Assembly: GCA_013399875.1 (NCBI GenBank)
Contig: VXAZ01003895.1
Coordinates: 27,190-91,189, forward strand
DNA length: 64,000 bases
Direction: 5' to 3'
Origin: Gymnorhina tibicen
Lineage: Eukaryota; Chordata; Aves; Passeriformes; Artamidae
The notes beneath the pieces are model-generated. The model was not told the origin of the DNA. It made no database searches and saw only the letters and a program-made list of their open reading frames with translations. The translations under genes and the position numbers were made by a program. Below are positions 37,309 through 49,184 of the stretch, one piece after another (positions within the stretch are counted from its first letter, which is position 1; every line of letters starts with the position of its first letter).

Positions 37309-38697
37309 TTCGTAAGTTTCACATTGGATGCTTTGAAAACTTAAGCATAAATATCCAAGTGCAGGAATCATAAAGAGATTTATCTTAACATCAATAAACA
37401 TTAAGAAAATATTATGAGATAGCATACTTCAAAATTATCTGTACAATATCTTGTTAAAGATACATGACTGCATGCGTTTTAAAGAAAGTTAAAGCTAAAG
37501 CCCCTTGTTGTCCATGAAACCCTGCATGTGTTTTAAATCAGTCACTAAATATTGATCAAATTTTACCTGACCTTGTAGGTAAGGTAGGATAAATATGCAT
37601 ATTCCCGGATAGCAAAAACTGGTAAGCAGCTTTACAATAAATTTGGAACCAGTGAAGCATCATGGTTCATTATTATTTTAGTGCATGTAGCTAGAATGTC
37701 TCTGGTACAGCATAGATATCTTGACCTGTCCTGCTTTTTTTTTTGCTATAAATTTTCATTAAAAACTCAACTGTAAATATATGCTGTAGAATAAAAATAC
37801 TATGGAGGCATTTTTTAAGACCCTTTCCATTTTCTTACTGGAAATCTTAAATGAGCATATTTGAATGCTTGAGCATCTCAATTAAATATGTTTTGATTTT
37901 TTAAAATATATTTTCCTATTTTCAAAAGTACCAATAATAAAACATTAGTATAAAAACATACATGAAAACATCCTCTTTCTTCAAATATTACTATTTGCAT
38001 TGTTAGTGCCTAAGATGCACTGTCATGACAGGCTCTCTACAAACAGTTTGTCCTCATCCTCAGATACCTTTCAGTCTGAGCATTACCCATTCAGGCCCAC
38101 ACAAAAGAAATCTAACTTGCACTGAATTTCAATTAAGCCATTTTGTGAACCCAGACTACAATAAAAACAAACAAACAAACTCTCTGCCATACTGTTGCAC
38201 TAATGCTTGCAACCCAGTTAAATTACTGGGAGGAAGGAACAGCTATCTTTTTTGTTTCTTGTCTTTATATTTTTCTTTTACCATAGTTGAAAGCTAAACA
38301 GAAGCTCATTGAATGCAAAACCTGAATATTATACTCTTTCTGCATGAAAAATAAGGGAATTTCTCCTTTACTAAGTGCCATTAATTATCAAATATTATCA
38401 ACTGCACCAGTAACTGTTAAAGCACTTAGACTGGAAGCACTGTCTGTGAGTCCTGCCATTAAACCTCTTTTGAAGGCCTTGGGTGTTAGCAAAGATACCA
38501 GGCCTTGGCCCTATAACCACTTATCCACATGAATAACTTCACTTACACGAGAGAACCTGATAAACTTGGCAGCATCATTAAAAACTCACAGAACTGGCTC
38601 CAAGCCAACACATGAAAGCTGAGCTGATATTCGAATGTTAATAGTAACGATCCTCACTGTTTTTCAAAGACGTCAATGAAAAGATGAACATATTTAC
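37309..38697. other. unique AT-rich non-coding DNA
   Basis: No known repeat beyond a short AAAC run at 38163-38180. No gene is recognisable. A 90-codon frame at 38025-38297 looks random. Confidence 0.55.
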
Positions 38698-38817
38698 CTG
38701 ATCTATAAATAGATGCACGTAACAGACACTGTCTTTTGTTTTAATTAGAACAGCACTGTCTTTTCCGACATCATCTGCCATGCTACAGGCAAGCTCCGGG
38801 GATTCCTGGGGATGCTC
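38698..38817 (-). other. best coding-exon candidate in the window (120 bp)
   Basis: On the minus strand a superb acceptor (CACTCCTCCTCCCACCCATGCAG region) precedes exactly 120 bp, ending in CAG followed by GTAAAT. The exon is 40 codons, a multiple of three, with an open frame that starts and ends at codon borders. The peptide begins EHPQESPELACSMADDV and ends TKDSVCYVHLFIDQ. Its composition is protein-like (mixed charged and hydrophobic, four tandem Asp/Glu/Lys-rich positions), but I do not recognise the family. The orientation agrees with a minus-strand gene starting in the CpG island at the right edge. Alternatives are an alternatively spliced or non-coding exon, or chance. Confidence 0.3.
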
Positions 38818-40547
38818 CTGCATGGGTGGGAGGAGGAGTGATCCTGGTCTCCTTCCAGCTCAGATCACAGCAATGTTTGCCCTTAGCCCTTCCTCTCTCA
38901 CACTGTCAAGTGGAGTGAAGGAGGCACACACAGCACGGTCCTCATTTCTTCACCTCCTGTTTTGCTTTCCATTACCTCATTTCACTGCCTCACTGTCTCT
39001 GGAAAGAGCTACATCTACATTGAAAATGCAATAGCAAATAAAGATATCTGTGTTACATCTGTAAGACTTCTATGTACAGTAAACTGCTGCAGCATAGAGA
39101 TGATAAAACCAACAAGAACAAGTAATTACAGGTGTCCGTAAAGATTTTTAATACAGAATAATGGTGGCTATTTCAATGCAAAGAGAAAAGAAAAATTCAT
39201 AGCAGATTAAATCAGGAAAATTGTACCTTTTTGAGGTCTGGAAACAAAATTTAAAATAAACTTTGTAGTTTTGTAGAACTTAAGTGCCCACTAATTCTCA
39301 TATCTATCATTAAGGAAGACGTATTTAATTTCCCATTAGCTATACAAATAAAAATAAAAATAAAACTTGCAAAATAATATATTTGAATCATTTTTGAGAG
39401 CATAAACAGGCCACCTTAAACATAAAATGCAACTTCAGTAAGAAATACTTGAGAAAGTCTTCTACAAGCTCTTTCCAATCTGAATACAGAAAAAAATAAT
39501 GTTCTCCAGGACCAGATATTGCAAGTCACTTGCTTGGTTTTGTGATAGTAACAGGGACCCACCAAACATATCCCCATCCTTGGTTAATCAAAATCAAAGC
39601 TGAAGTGATTCTGTCAAATGGGTCACCCTAAGGCAGCAAAGTAAGTAAAACAAGCTTAATCCAGTATACTAATTTACAGAGAAACGTGTTAGGATGATGA
39701 TTTCTTTATAACTTTATTTATATCTCTATTGAGCAAAAATGTTCTTCATCTGCTTAACTCTAACCAACAAGAATGACTGAAGGCTTGAGTGAAGGCATTT
39801 AAGGACTTGAGCATGTGCTTTGCTGCATGAATGCCAGAGCACTTGGCAACCTGTAGAATCATTCTTTCACACGTAAGAACAACAACAAAATCCCCTGTTC
39901 TACTCAACAGTTACAGCTAAAAATCAAGAAGAGTTAACTAGGAATTATTAACCAGCAAAGGCTAAATTCAGACTGCTACAGTGTTATCTTTTGTTTCAGG
40001 AGTGCCATGTGATTCATCACCTCTTTCTAGACTGCTCATTGTGAAATACAATGAATATTAATCAACCTTCTCCAAGAATATTGATCAAGTACAGATTTCT
40101 CTGAATGGCTATTAAATAGTTAAGCACAGATTCATATTTTTCATTTGTGAACCAGACCAAAAAAACCTAATCATTAGAAGTATTTTGAATATTTTGTGTA
40201 ATACTCAAATACATTTTCACTCTTATTCTACAAGACTGTCATGGAGTTAAACTTTGGTCCTTACTTTTGTATAAAATATTCTTTCAAAAAAATATTTTTT
40301 TTTGGTTACCATGAATTAGCATTCTTTAAGTCATTAAAATGGTTGTCATGTTTAAGATTGCTCTTTGGAAATACATCATACTGGGGATGTCAAGACTCTG
40401 ACAGTACTAAGCAACATATCAAGGCAATACAAAAAAGGTCAAGAGTTTATGATACAGGTAAATTTACTTATTTTTGGCTAATGCAAACACAGTTTGGCTA
40501 ATGTAAAATCTTCTTTAGAAACTAAACAAAAAGAAATACACGAAGAA
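38818..40547. other. unique AT-rich non-coding DNA
   Basis: No gene or known repeat is recognisable. An 84-codon frame at 38780-39034 overlaps the acceptor side of the exon candidate on the other strand and looks incidental. Confidence 0.5.
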
Positions 40548-41050
40548 TCAACCTTGCAGATTTTTAGCTCCTGGAGCTAATTCCGTGTGGGTGTAAATTT
40601 CACTTCCAGCAAGAGGCCATGGGGTGTTAAACCCACGCCTATCCACACAAGCTCCTGCCAGCTCCCTCACCAGGCTGGGTGCACCCCTTTCCTGCTGCAC
40701 TGCAGGGGAATTCAGGCTGCCTGGTAGCAGACAGGGGCAGCATCCACCTCCTGGATGTTGTTTATATCTTGGAAGAGTTTTACAGTAGTTGCTTAGGAAC
40801 TTGTTTAGTGAGACTAGAGGATGGCTGGAAAGCAATGAAAAACAGGCAGAAGAAATGAAGGGTAACTGAGCAGACCACTTAACGGGAGAATCCCTGCACA
40901 CTGGGAATGAGGTGCCAAGGAGCTACTCTGTACTCAGGGCTCAATAGCTTTTATTAAGGCAATAATAAAGTAAGCCTTGTTTGTCTACGCAGCTGGTGAA
41001 GTCTCCTCAAGTCGCCATCTTCCAGCTCCTAATCTAACATCTCTTCCCTT
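40548..41050 (-). mobile_element. possible old LTR relic, uncertain
   Basis: This block is GC-richer than its flanks. On the minus strand it carries an AATAAA (plus-strand TTTATT at 40948-40953) followed by sequence that looks like a transcript end. A 117-codon minus-strand frame covers 40548-40901 but has no recognisable domain. An 8-bp perfect palindrome with a one-base centre (TTAGCTCC, T, GGAGCTAA) lies at 40564-40580. I cannot match the block to a named family and see no TG...CA ends or target duplication. Confidence 0.25.
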
Positions 41051-41160
41051 CAGTAAAGGAACGATCCTCAACTAACCTTATTAAGACAAATAACAGTTTA
41101 GAGTTAAGTAGTGAACAGAATTTATGTCAATAAATTCTTATGCACAAAGTAGCACTCTAT

Positions 41161-41209
41161 AATAACTGCATCTGGACTCTAGTTTAATAACTGCATCTGG
41201 ACTCTAGTT
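41161..41209. repeat. 25-bp tandem duplication
   Basis: The segment AATAACTGCATCTGGACTCT plus AGTTT is followed at once by a second copy that is identical over 24 bases. The identity implies a recent event. Confidence 0.9.
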
Positions 41210-42943
41210 ATGACATTGCAATTACTGCAACTAAAATAAGAGGGACAAGTGCCATTTGAAAAAAAATTAATGTAATATATGTTTACAGAAGAAAATGCAA
41301 AATTTAACACCTGCTTTGTATTTTCACTATTAAGACATCATTTGCTATTAAGACAGCATTGACTATCAACTAGTTCTTAAATTCTACAGGTGAATTTAGA
41401 ACTCAAATTTAAATTTGGATATGAAATGTATAATGCAATACATGCAAACTCATTATATAATGGTGTACACATCTCCAAAATTTCTTAGGTCTTTGTAGAT
41501 TCTAGTAAATGGCGCTACTTTAAAAACAGTGAGAAACGAAAACAAGCAGATGCAATTTGCTAGTAACATATTAATTGCAAATATCATAGTTCAGTTGTAC
41601 AGAATTTACAGCTGCCAAAATCTGTTGTCTTTGTAGTGCCATTACTGCAATGTTGCAGGTCAAATCCAACAAACAGCTGTTCAATATCTGAGGGTTCTAC
41701 TAAATAATGCAATACTACACAAACAATGGGATATGTGCTGAACCAGCCTCAGAGGAAAGTAGAACATGGGAAAACAATTACTTTTAATCTTGTTATAGAT
41801 TAAAGGGCTGCATTATATAATGCATTTCTTACAAAACCTGGCAAAACAGTGCTATGAAATGTGTAAATCTCCTCTTCCTATTTTCACGGGTCTTTTTCTT
41901 TCTTTTCTTCTTGAGACAAAGTGTCATTTTAGCTCTTTTAAAACTATTTGCAAAACTGGGTCAAATTCCTAAACCAAATTCTGCTTAAGAAAATTTGGTT
42001 GTCACATTTAAAGACCATCTGAAGGAGCAGAAACCTCCTTTAACCTAGAAGGGCAGGATGGGGAGGCTGGAATGTGCATGCCCACAGTTGATGTTCCTGC
42101 TTTAACAGGAACAATGGCAGCTCTAGAACAAAAACTTCAGGCTGAGCACTTAAAAAAGATTAGCCCACATGGCAGTACTTTGCTGAAATTTTATTTAATT
42201 TGTTGACAGAGGGGTTTACAGGATTAAATGAATGGTAAAACACTTACTAATTATTAATAATTTTCATTTTTTACTAGGAAGCTAATTTCTTCCGTAAAGG
42301 TAAAGGTTCTTCTTCACTCAATTCACTTTATTTTCTGGTCCTTCATGCATTTACCACTGTCCAGATAAATTGCCTTCTCTTCATTTATTCTGGCTTCATA
42401 TCATTGGGCTTTTCTCCCTTTTTTAACAGCAACAACTAAAAACAATTCAAAAAGACCAAAAAACAAACCAAACCCCTTCCATATTATTAGATAATTCCTG
42501 GCAAAGAGAGTGAAACAATAATTAGATCAAATCATGCGGCATGAAAGGCCTGATTTCTACAGTGTGTAGTAGATTGCACTTCAGAATAGATTTTATCTCG
42601 TCCTTGGAACCAGCTCCAGGCTGCTTGGAGGTTCAGCCTGGGGCTTCGATCCACACATGCCTGATGGGGATCCGAACCCTCCTGCTGCAGAGGGGAAGGG
42701 AGCTGCCAAGGGTGCTCTGTTCTACAGGGCCACCTGTTTCACATCATACAAAAGCTGCCCTGGAAACTGAACTGACATGTGGGAAGTGGGAACAACCAAG
42801 GGATTTCCTTCAAGACTGTGCTACTGCATCAAACCAAAGTGCTAAGGCAGACAGAGCCCACTGCAACTCATGTAATTGGGAACTTTCTCCAACATTCAGC
42901 TTAACTATCATTCAGCCCTGAGCAACATTCACTCTGACCCAGC
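41210..42943. other. unique non-coding DNA
   Basis: No recognisable gene or named repeat. A 126-codon plus-strand frame (42541-42921) directly precedes the LTR. Its conceptual protein has no domain I recognise, and no splice or promoter context supports it. The segment 42590-42800 is GC-richer than the surroundings. Confidence 0.5.
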
Positions 42944-43090
42944 TGTACAGGGTTTGCGTGGCAAGGTTTTGGTAGTGGGGGGCTACAGTGGTGGCTTCTC
43001 TGAGAAGCTGCCAGAAGCTTCCCCCTTGTCTGACAGAGCCAAAGCCAACCAGCTACAAGACAGGCAGACCCACTGGTGGCCAAGGCCAAG

Positions 43091-43134
43091 CCAATCAGTG
43101 ACAGCAGCAGCACCTATGGGATAACATATTTAAG
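43091..43134 (+). promoter_or_regulatory. LTR promoter boxes (CCAAT and TATA-like)
   Basis: CCAAT at 43091-43095 and TATTTAAG at 43127-43134, 36 bp apart start to start, are in the position expected of a U3 core promoter. Transcription would start near 43155-43165. Current activity is unknown. Confidence 0.5.
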
Positions 43135-43239
43135 AAAAGGAAAAAATATGGTGTGCAACAATAGCAAAAGAGAGGCATGAGAAGGTGAGAGGAACAGCCC
43201 TGCAGGCACCAAGGTCAGCAAAGAAGAAGGGGTGGGGGT

Positions 43240-43620
43240 GCTGCAGGTGCTGGAGCAGTGATTTCCCTGCAGCCTGTGTGGAAGAACATGGTGAGGCAGC
43301 TGTACCTCTGCAGCCCATGGAGGTCCATGCTGGAGCAGAAATCCACCTGCAGCCCACAGAGGGACCCCACACTGGAGCAGGTGGATGCCCCAGGGAGACT
43401 GTGACCCTGTGGGAAGCCCATGCTGGAGCAGGCTCCTGGCAGGACCTGTGGACCCATGGAGAGAAAAGCCCACACCAGAGCAGTCTCTTCCTGAAAGAAT
43501 GCAGCCCATGGAACAGACCAACAGTGGAGCAGTTTGTGAAGAACTGCAGCCCATGGGAAGGACTCACACTGGAGAAGCTTGTTGAGGACTGCCTCTAGTG
43601 GGAGGGACCCCATACTGGAA
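43240..43620 (+). repeat. degenerate ~45-bp tandem repeats inside the LTR
   Basis: About seven diverged units, each built on CTGCAGCCCATGG followed by an ACACTGGAGCAG-like box, with starts near 43306, 43347, 43407, 43446, 43500, 43543 and 43588. The related minus-strand LTR at 14.7-15.3 kb has the same unit type. Confidence 0.75.
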
Positions 43621-43826
43621 TAGGGTAAGAGTTTGAGGAGGAAGGGCCAGCAGAGACGTGTGATGAACTGACCGCAGCTCCCGTTCCCTGTCTCCTTGTG
43701 CCACTGGAAGGAAGGAGGCAGAGAAATCAGGAATGAAGTTAAGCCTAGGAAGAAGAGAGGGGTGAGGGGAAGCTGTTTTCTAAGATTTGGTTTTATTCCT
43801 CAACATCCTACTCTGATTCACCTGGT

Positions 43827-43832
43827 AATAAA
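43827..43832 (+). promoter_or_regulatory. LTR polyadenylation signal AATAAA
   Basis: Canonical hexamer in the 3' fifth of the LTR, nearly 700 bp after the TATA-like box. Confidence 0.55.
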
Positions 43833-44009
43833 TTCAATTAATTTCCCCAAGTTGAGTCTGTTTTGCCCATGACAGTAACTGGTGAGTGATCTCTCCCTGT
43901 CCTTATCTCTCAAGCCACGTGCCTTTCATTTTATTTTCTCTTCCCTGTCCAGCTCAGGAGGGGAGTGACAGAACAGCTTTGGTATCAAGCCAAGGCGAAC
44001 CCACCCACA

Positions 44010-47000
44010 AAAACAGATGAGTTTGGGGATTTTTGGTGGGTTTTTGCAGTTGTTCTTCAGAGTGCTCTGTTCTTTGTTTTTATGAATTTTGGAGAAATTA
44101 TTTCTGAGAGAAAAGTGCACGAATTCTCTTTGGAATCTCATGTACAGAGAACATCATGCTACATCAAAAATATACCACTTCACTTTCTTTTGTATACAAT
44201 AGTGGTTTAAACTCTACTTCATGGAGCAATATAAATCCTCTCTTTTTTGGAAACTGGAAAAGAAATATTGTGAAATTACTACTTGGGGAAACATACTAAT
44301 TTCCTGTGTTCTATGTGCAGTTTGTTTCCTCTAATGATACAGAAATGTGGATTCCATTTACCTTGAAAATATTCAAAATTATGTGTAAATGTTGCAAATA
44401 CATTAACCTCACATTTATTAACTTCACTAATGCACAATACTAATTTCTGCAGTGCAAAGTAAAATCAAACCAAAATAAAATTTGACAAAAATCTATTTCT
44501 TTCCTGTCATTTTTCTTCAGGTGGTGTCTGGGGAGACTCATTTGACGTGGGTGTATTACTACAAGCAAGTGCCAAACGGTTTTACCTAAGGGGATGGGGA
44601 GAAGACATAAGCCTGAAAAATCAGCGGCCTTGCTCGTCTGGAAATACAGTTTCACCTCTGGCTAGTTCCTCCACACTTCTGCAACTGCCTTAAAGCACTC
44701 CTTCCTCCTCCTGCTGCTTCCTTGGGCAATTGTTACATCTTGTGTCAGGATGAATACACCTTTGCCTAGCTGATTAAATATACCTGAGATTAGTAAGAAG
44801 TGCAATTTTCGCTACATGCCCAGTGGTGAGACAGAAGGGCCTGTGAAGGTGCTCCCCACATAGATGTGGGAGAGCTCATTTGGCTCCCCTTTGTCTGATG
44901 TAGCTAGTTACATATTGTTTCTGGATTGCTTCTTCCAATCTGTCCTTTCCCGTCTTACACATTAATGAAGAAAAATTATACCATTTTTATGCAACATGGG
45001 ACCTGTTCCTATATTATAGCTTTAGTAATTTCTTCTTTTAAACTTCTTAATTTATTTTAATAAAGAATTTTATGTCTGTACTGTCACCGTTGCACCATAT
45101 ATATACTAGGACACCCTTAATGCCCTTGATTTCTCCTGCTCTCTTTCTGTGGCACACCATAATTTCTGGGGCTTTTTTTATTCTAATTAATTGTAGGATA
45201 TTGGGAGTTATTAGCTTGGAATTTCTGGCATGTAAGTGGTGTGGGGTCAGTGCTCTGAAGTAGTTTTTAAACTGACTGCGTATTACATTTTTGCAGTCAT
45301 CTAGACTCCCTGGCTGCACCAGAACTAAAGGAAATAAAGCCAGGAAGAAAGCCCAGATGCTGGAGCTGCAGCCATTCCCTCTGCTCCCCAGCTAGCGCTC
45401 ACCCTGGCATCGCTATGGTTTGAGGGGGAAACTGAAGTGGTCCATGGATCTGCTGTATGCACCACTGCAGGCACGGCTGCTTCTCCAGATGGTTTCTGGC
45501 ATCTTAATCCTACAATTTAAAATTATCTGGTGCCCCCTCCTAGCCTCACTCCTGTGCTTAAAGGCCATTCTGAAACGCTAAGTGCCTAACATAACTGGAT
45601 TTTTTAACACTGGTTATGCAAATGAGATGATACAATCATGGCTTGGGGTTCATAATGTAGTTTTATTCTTGTGTCTGACAGATGTCACCATCATTGATGA
45701 TCCTATTTCACACTGGCTATACTGTAATTTTACGTCCCCAGTAAAGCTTAATTGCATGTAAGTTGAAGGTTTTTTTCACAAAAATTTGGTATATGATAAG
45801 ACTGTAAGGCTGAGGAACCACAAACAGAGTATTTAGGACATTAAACACAGGGTTTGCCACAATTGCTCTACAAAGGCTCCTTTACATTACTCCTAGCTAA
45901 ACTTAGCCAAATTCTAAGAGTTTAATACTTAAAATTATGCTGATATTACACTTTACCATTACTTGACTTTCCTAGAATCCCTTTTTTTTGGAAGCTAGTA
46001 CTCCTCCTATGCCAAGTGGATTGCTCTTGCCTTTCTTGACTTTTCAATAATGAAGTATCTGAGTATTGCGTCTCTAAACATATGCCATGTGAAGTTTCTG
46101 TAGGTCTGAAATTAAAAAAAAATAAAATTTTTCTTAGCTGCATTTGTGACTTGCATTAAAATGCCAGATTTTCTGGCATGGTTTTAGAGCTGAGAGGAGG
46201 GGATTTTTAAATAGTATCTGATAACTATAGGAACCAATGGGAAACACAGCGTCTTGTTATGGGAAGATAAGATATATTCAGTGAGGTCTGAGCTTCACAC
46301 ATACCACTATTTCTGGTGATCCAGTGAATGTACTCAGATTCTACGAGCAAGAATGACCTATTCAATCTTACATACCTATATGTCAGTAGCTACCATGACA
46401 TCCTGCATAATATATGCTATGAATTAGCACTGAAATATTCTATCCTTTTGGTACCAGGATGAATTTTTAAGCCAGCTTACGAACAATTAATTCCAGTCCC
46501 CACGTAGCCAGAAGAAAGCCCACTGTTAAGGACACTCACAAGAGCAGAGAGGGCAATACTTCTGGCTACTGTTCAGATTCTAGGCAGATTCTCAGCACTA
46601 AATACACACTTTAGTTGGAGTGGTAAGGCATCACAGGCCGGGGCAGCCACGGACTGACAGCAAAGCACGACTGTCAGAAAACCTGCATGGAATAAGTACA
46701 ATATCTTAGGTAACAAATCAGAATGACATATTACTGAAAAGCTGCAAATTTAACATCTGCATTTGAAGACAGGTGTGTGGGAGAGCTACTGCAAATGACA
46801 CTAGCAAGACCTCTTCTAGCATAACGTAGAGACTTCTGGTCAGTATTCTCTGAAAGATGAACTCAGATCACAAGTGCAAAGGCAGCTGTTAGAGCACATA
46901 AGGGGAACAGAAGTCTAATTAGAATAGAATATTTTAGCTGGCTTATTGCAATAAATATCAGAGAAGTTAGGATTTCTTTCTGTGTACCACCAGGGAACAG

Positions 47001-48194
47001 ACATGAGTCAGAGGAAAAGTCATGTCAATTAAAGGGCACTGAATCTGAGCTGTCCAGCAACTGTTTTGGCCTTGAAAGCAAAAACCAGATTAGAAGGACA
47101 AGCCTAAAAGAAAACTGTTTTAAGAGAGAGTAGGGACTGCATAACAATAAGGCCCTGTCCTCTATTCCTAAGAATGGGTGCATATATTAAAAACTGGAGT
47201 ATATCCTGAGTAACAAATGATAAACGGTTGGAAATTAAAGTTTATGAATCATTGTAAAATAAATCTTTAAAAATAAATAGAAAGATAACTTGTTTCAGGA
47301 ATCACTCATCTGCTGAACAATTTTCTTGTATTTGGGTAAAACTTAATGTGGCACCAGGAACATGTATCTATAAATTCATGTGGCGGTTAGTATTATGTTC
47401 CAACAGTGTCTTGTCTTACATGGAAATAACTAGACAGAAATGAAGAAATTAAATATATCTCATATGTGAATTATGTTAATTCATGCTAGAAATAGAAAAC
47501 TGTATTTTTTAAAAAGGGATCTAACAGGAAAACTTTAAAAAGAGGCTTGGAATAGCTGCCTTCTTACTCAGCTTTACTGTGCAAACACCCATCATTCAGA
47601 AGACATCTTTCTACAAATTTCTTCTGGCAACTCCTGTCTAGTCTGGAGATGGCTAACAGAGGACAATTTATAGGTCAATGCATTTTTCAGAAGCAGACAT
47701 CATGATCTATGAGCAATACTTACAATTCAATTAATTATTTCTGACTGATAAAGGTAATAAGGATAATATACTCAATTTAGATTGTCATAAGGTGTTTCAT
47801 TTGGTACCATGTGACCTTCTGATTATTAAGGAAGTAAAATGACACAAATTCTACATTAAAAATTAAAAACCCTTCAAATTAAAACTTGCTTATTAATATG
47901 AGGTCAAAAGTCCAAATTCAAACAAAGAGCCCAAATATTTTAAATACTCTGAATACTGTGTAATATACAATTATGCTTAACTCCTCATTAGTGATAGTTT
48001 AGTTTTCTAAGCTGAGATTTCACCAAAGGGAGAGTGATTTATGATAATGAATTCTGAAAGGCTCATAGAGATTTTTGCAGAAATTTATTCTGCAGCTGAA
48101 ATCAACTTACAGAACCACCGTGATTTGGAACAAGTTAATTGTTTTGATACTCCAATGAAAACTGGGCTGTTTTCTTCTTAAGTGACATCTGCAG
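44010..48194. other. unique non-coding DNA
   Basis: No gene or known repeat is recognisable. The 45.3-45.6 kb part is GC-richer and holds a good CTCF-like motif. The rest is AT-rich with short frames only (90 codons at most). Confidence 0.5.
45530..45543 (-). promoter_or_regulatory. possible CTCF site (good match)
   Basis: The minus strand reads CTAGGAGGGGGCAC, agreeing with the CTCF core CCASNAGGGGGCRC at 13 of 14 positions. It lies in a locally GC-richer segment. This is a motif match only. Confidence 0.35.
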
Positions 48195-48810
48195 GTGGCC
48201 TGGGATCGCAGAAGCTTTGTGCTCTTCCTACAGACAGGCAATTTATGAGAATTGGCTACTATGAAATTAAGCCTGAGGTGGCTTTTTATGGCCTTCCTCA
48301 ATCATTTGAGCAGACTAAAAAGACAATGAGCTCCATTCTCCGTTCCTTCAAATCCCTGCTCCACTGTGATGCCTACGAAAAATTGAGAAGGAAGCAGTAG
48401 CTGATGGCTAACATCAAGAGTGTTGCCAATATGGTTTTGTTATTGCCTCGTGCTCCCCAGCTGCCCCAATCCAATTTCTCTCTCTTGTAAACTCTATGGC
48501 ATGGGCTCTGAGCATGCACAACACAGAGGGAAATGGAAACCGGGCGATTATGGGCAGTCTTGTAATAGAAAGAAATCATAGTAATTCCTCCATCAACATT
48601 AAAATCCCTGTTCCCATCCAAACCCGAACCACAATGTTTGCTTCCTCCCACAGCAGACACTATTTCCAATTCAGACAGGGCAAGGTAAAAGAATTTCTTC
48701 CACAATTTAATCACAAAAGCTTTCTAACGGTATAGGCAGATGCACATTTTGTCTGTACAAAGACATTTTATGGAGCTATGTATGGAGTGGAAAATAAAAA
48801 ATCTGCTCTG
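48195..48810 (+). other. candidate 3'-terminal exon or conserved non-coding element
   Basis: A fair acceptor (TTTTCTTCTTAAGTGACATCTGCAG region) opens into a frame of 68 codons that ends at TAG 48398-48400. An AATAAA (48791-48796) follows about 390 bp later, the order expected of a last exon. The peptide (GGLGSQKLCALPTDRQFM at its start, AYEKLRRKQ at its end) is not one I know. Overlapping open frames on both strands through 48.1-48.9 kb may instead reflect a non-coding element with few stops. Confidence 0.2.
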
Positions 48811-49149
48811 GAAGAAGTCCATCTTGGCCTCTAAAAGCACTAACACCTTTAATTGAAATCTGCTGAACAAACATGATCTGGTAGAGTGCCGAAAGCAGTG
48901 TAGTTCTCCTACAAATGGAAAGTATGGCTGAGTCAAATGGAATTATTTCAGCAAACTTTTTTTTCACCAGCCCTTTTTTGGCAGGGCAATTTGTGGAAAG
49001 GAGTGTACAAGACCAAGAAGTTTTGTAGATTACTTCTGAAGAGTAGCTGTTTTACAGGGTGATGCCCCAAATGAGATCCATTTGCCTTCCAAGCCCTGAT
49101 TCAGAGAGCAGCAGGCACACACCTGACCAGCCTGATGGAGAGAAACAGG

Positions 49150-49184
49150 CAGGGGAAATGGTACTCAGGGGAAATGGTACTCAG
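49150..49184. repeat. 16-bp tandem duplication
   Basis: Two exact copies of AGGGGAAATGGTACTC with the start of a third. Confidence 0.9.

Larger units (their letters stand above)
42944..44009 (+). mobile_element. solo ERVL-like LTR, about 1.07 kb
   Basis: It starts TGTACAGGGTTTGCGTGG and ends close to CCACCCACA. Internal landmarks are characteristic of this avian family: aaggttttggtagtggg, ctacagtggtggcttctc, gagtctgttttgcccatg, gatctctccctgtccttatc and gggagtgacagaacagcttt. A CCAAT box (43091-43095) and a TATA-like TATTTAAG (43127-43134) sit near the 5' end, and an AATAAA lies at 43827-43832. No target duplication is clear. No viral genes flank it. Frames of up to 146 codons at 43114-43613 come from the internal repeats, not from a gene. 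Confidence 0.9.

Noticed and set aside
42666..42680. Minus-strand GGGTTCGGATCCCC, resembling a tRNA B box
   Set aside because: No A box or cloverleaf can be folded upstream and no acceptor stem pairs, so it is neither a tRNA nor a recognisable SINE.
42541..42921. 126-codon plus-strand frame just before the solo LTR
   Set aside because: No recognisable domain, no promoter or splice context, and moderate GC that makes long frames likelier. It is not gag, pol or env sequence.
43114..43613. Overlapping frames of 132-146 codons on both strands
   Set aside because: They lie wholly within the tandem repeats of the LTR, and their repetitive composition mirrors the repeat unit.
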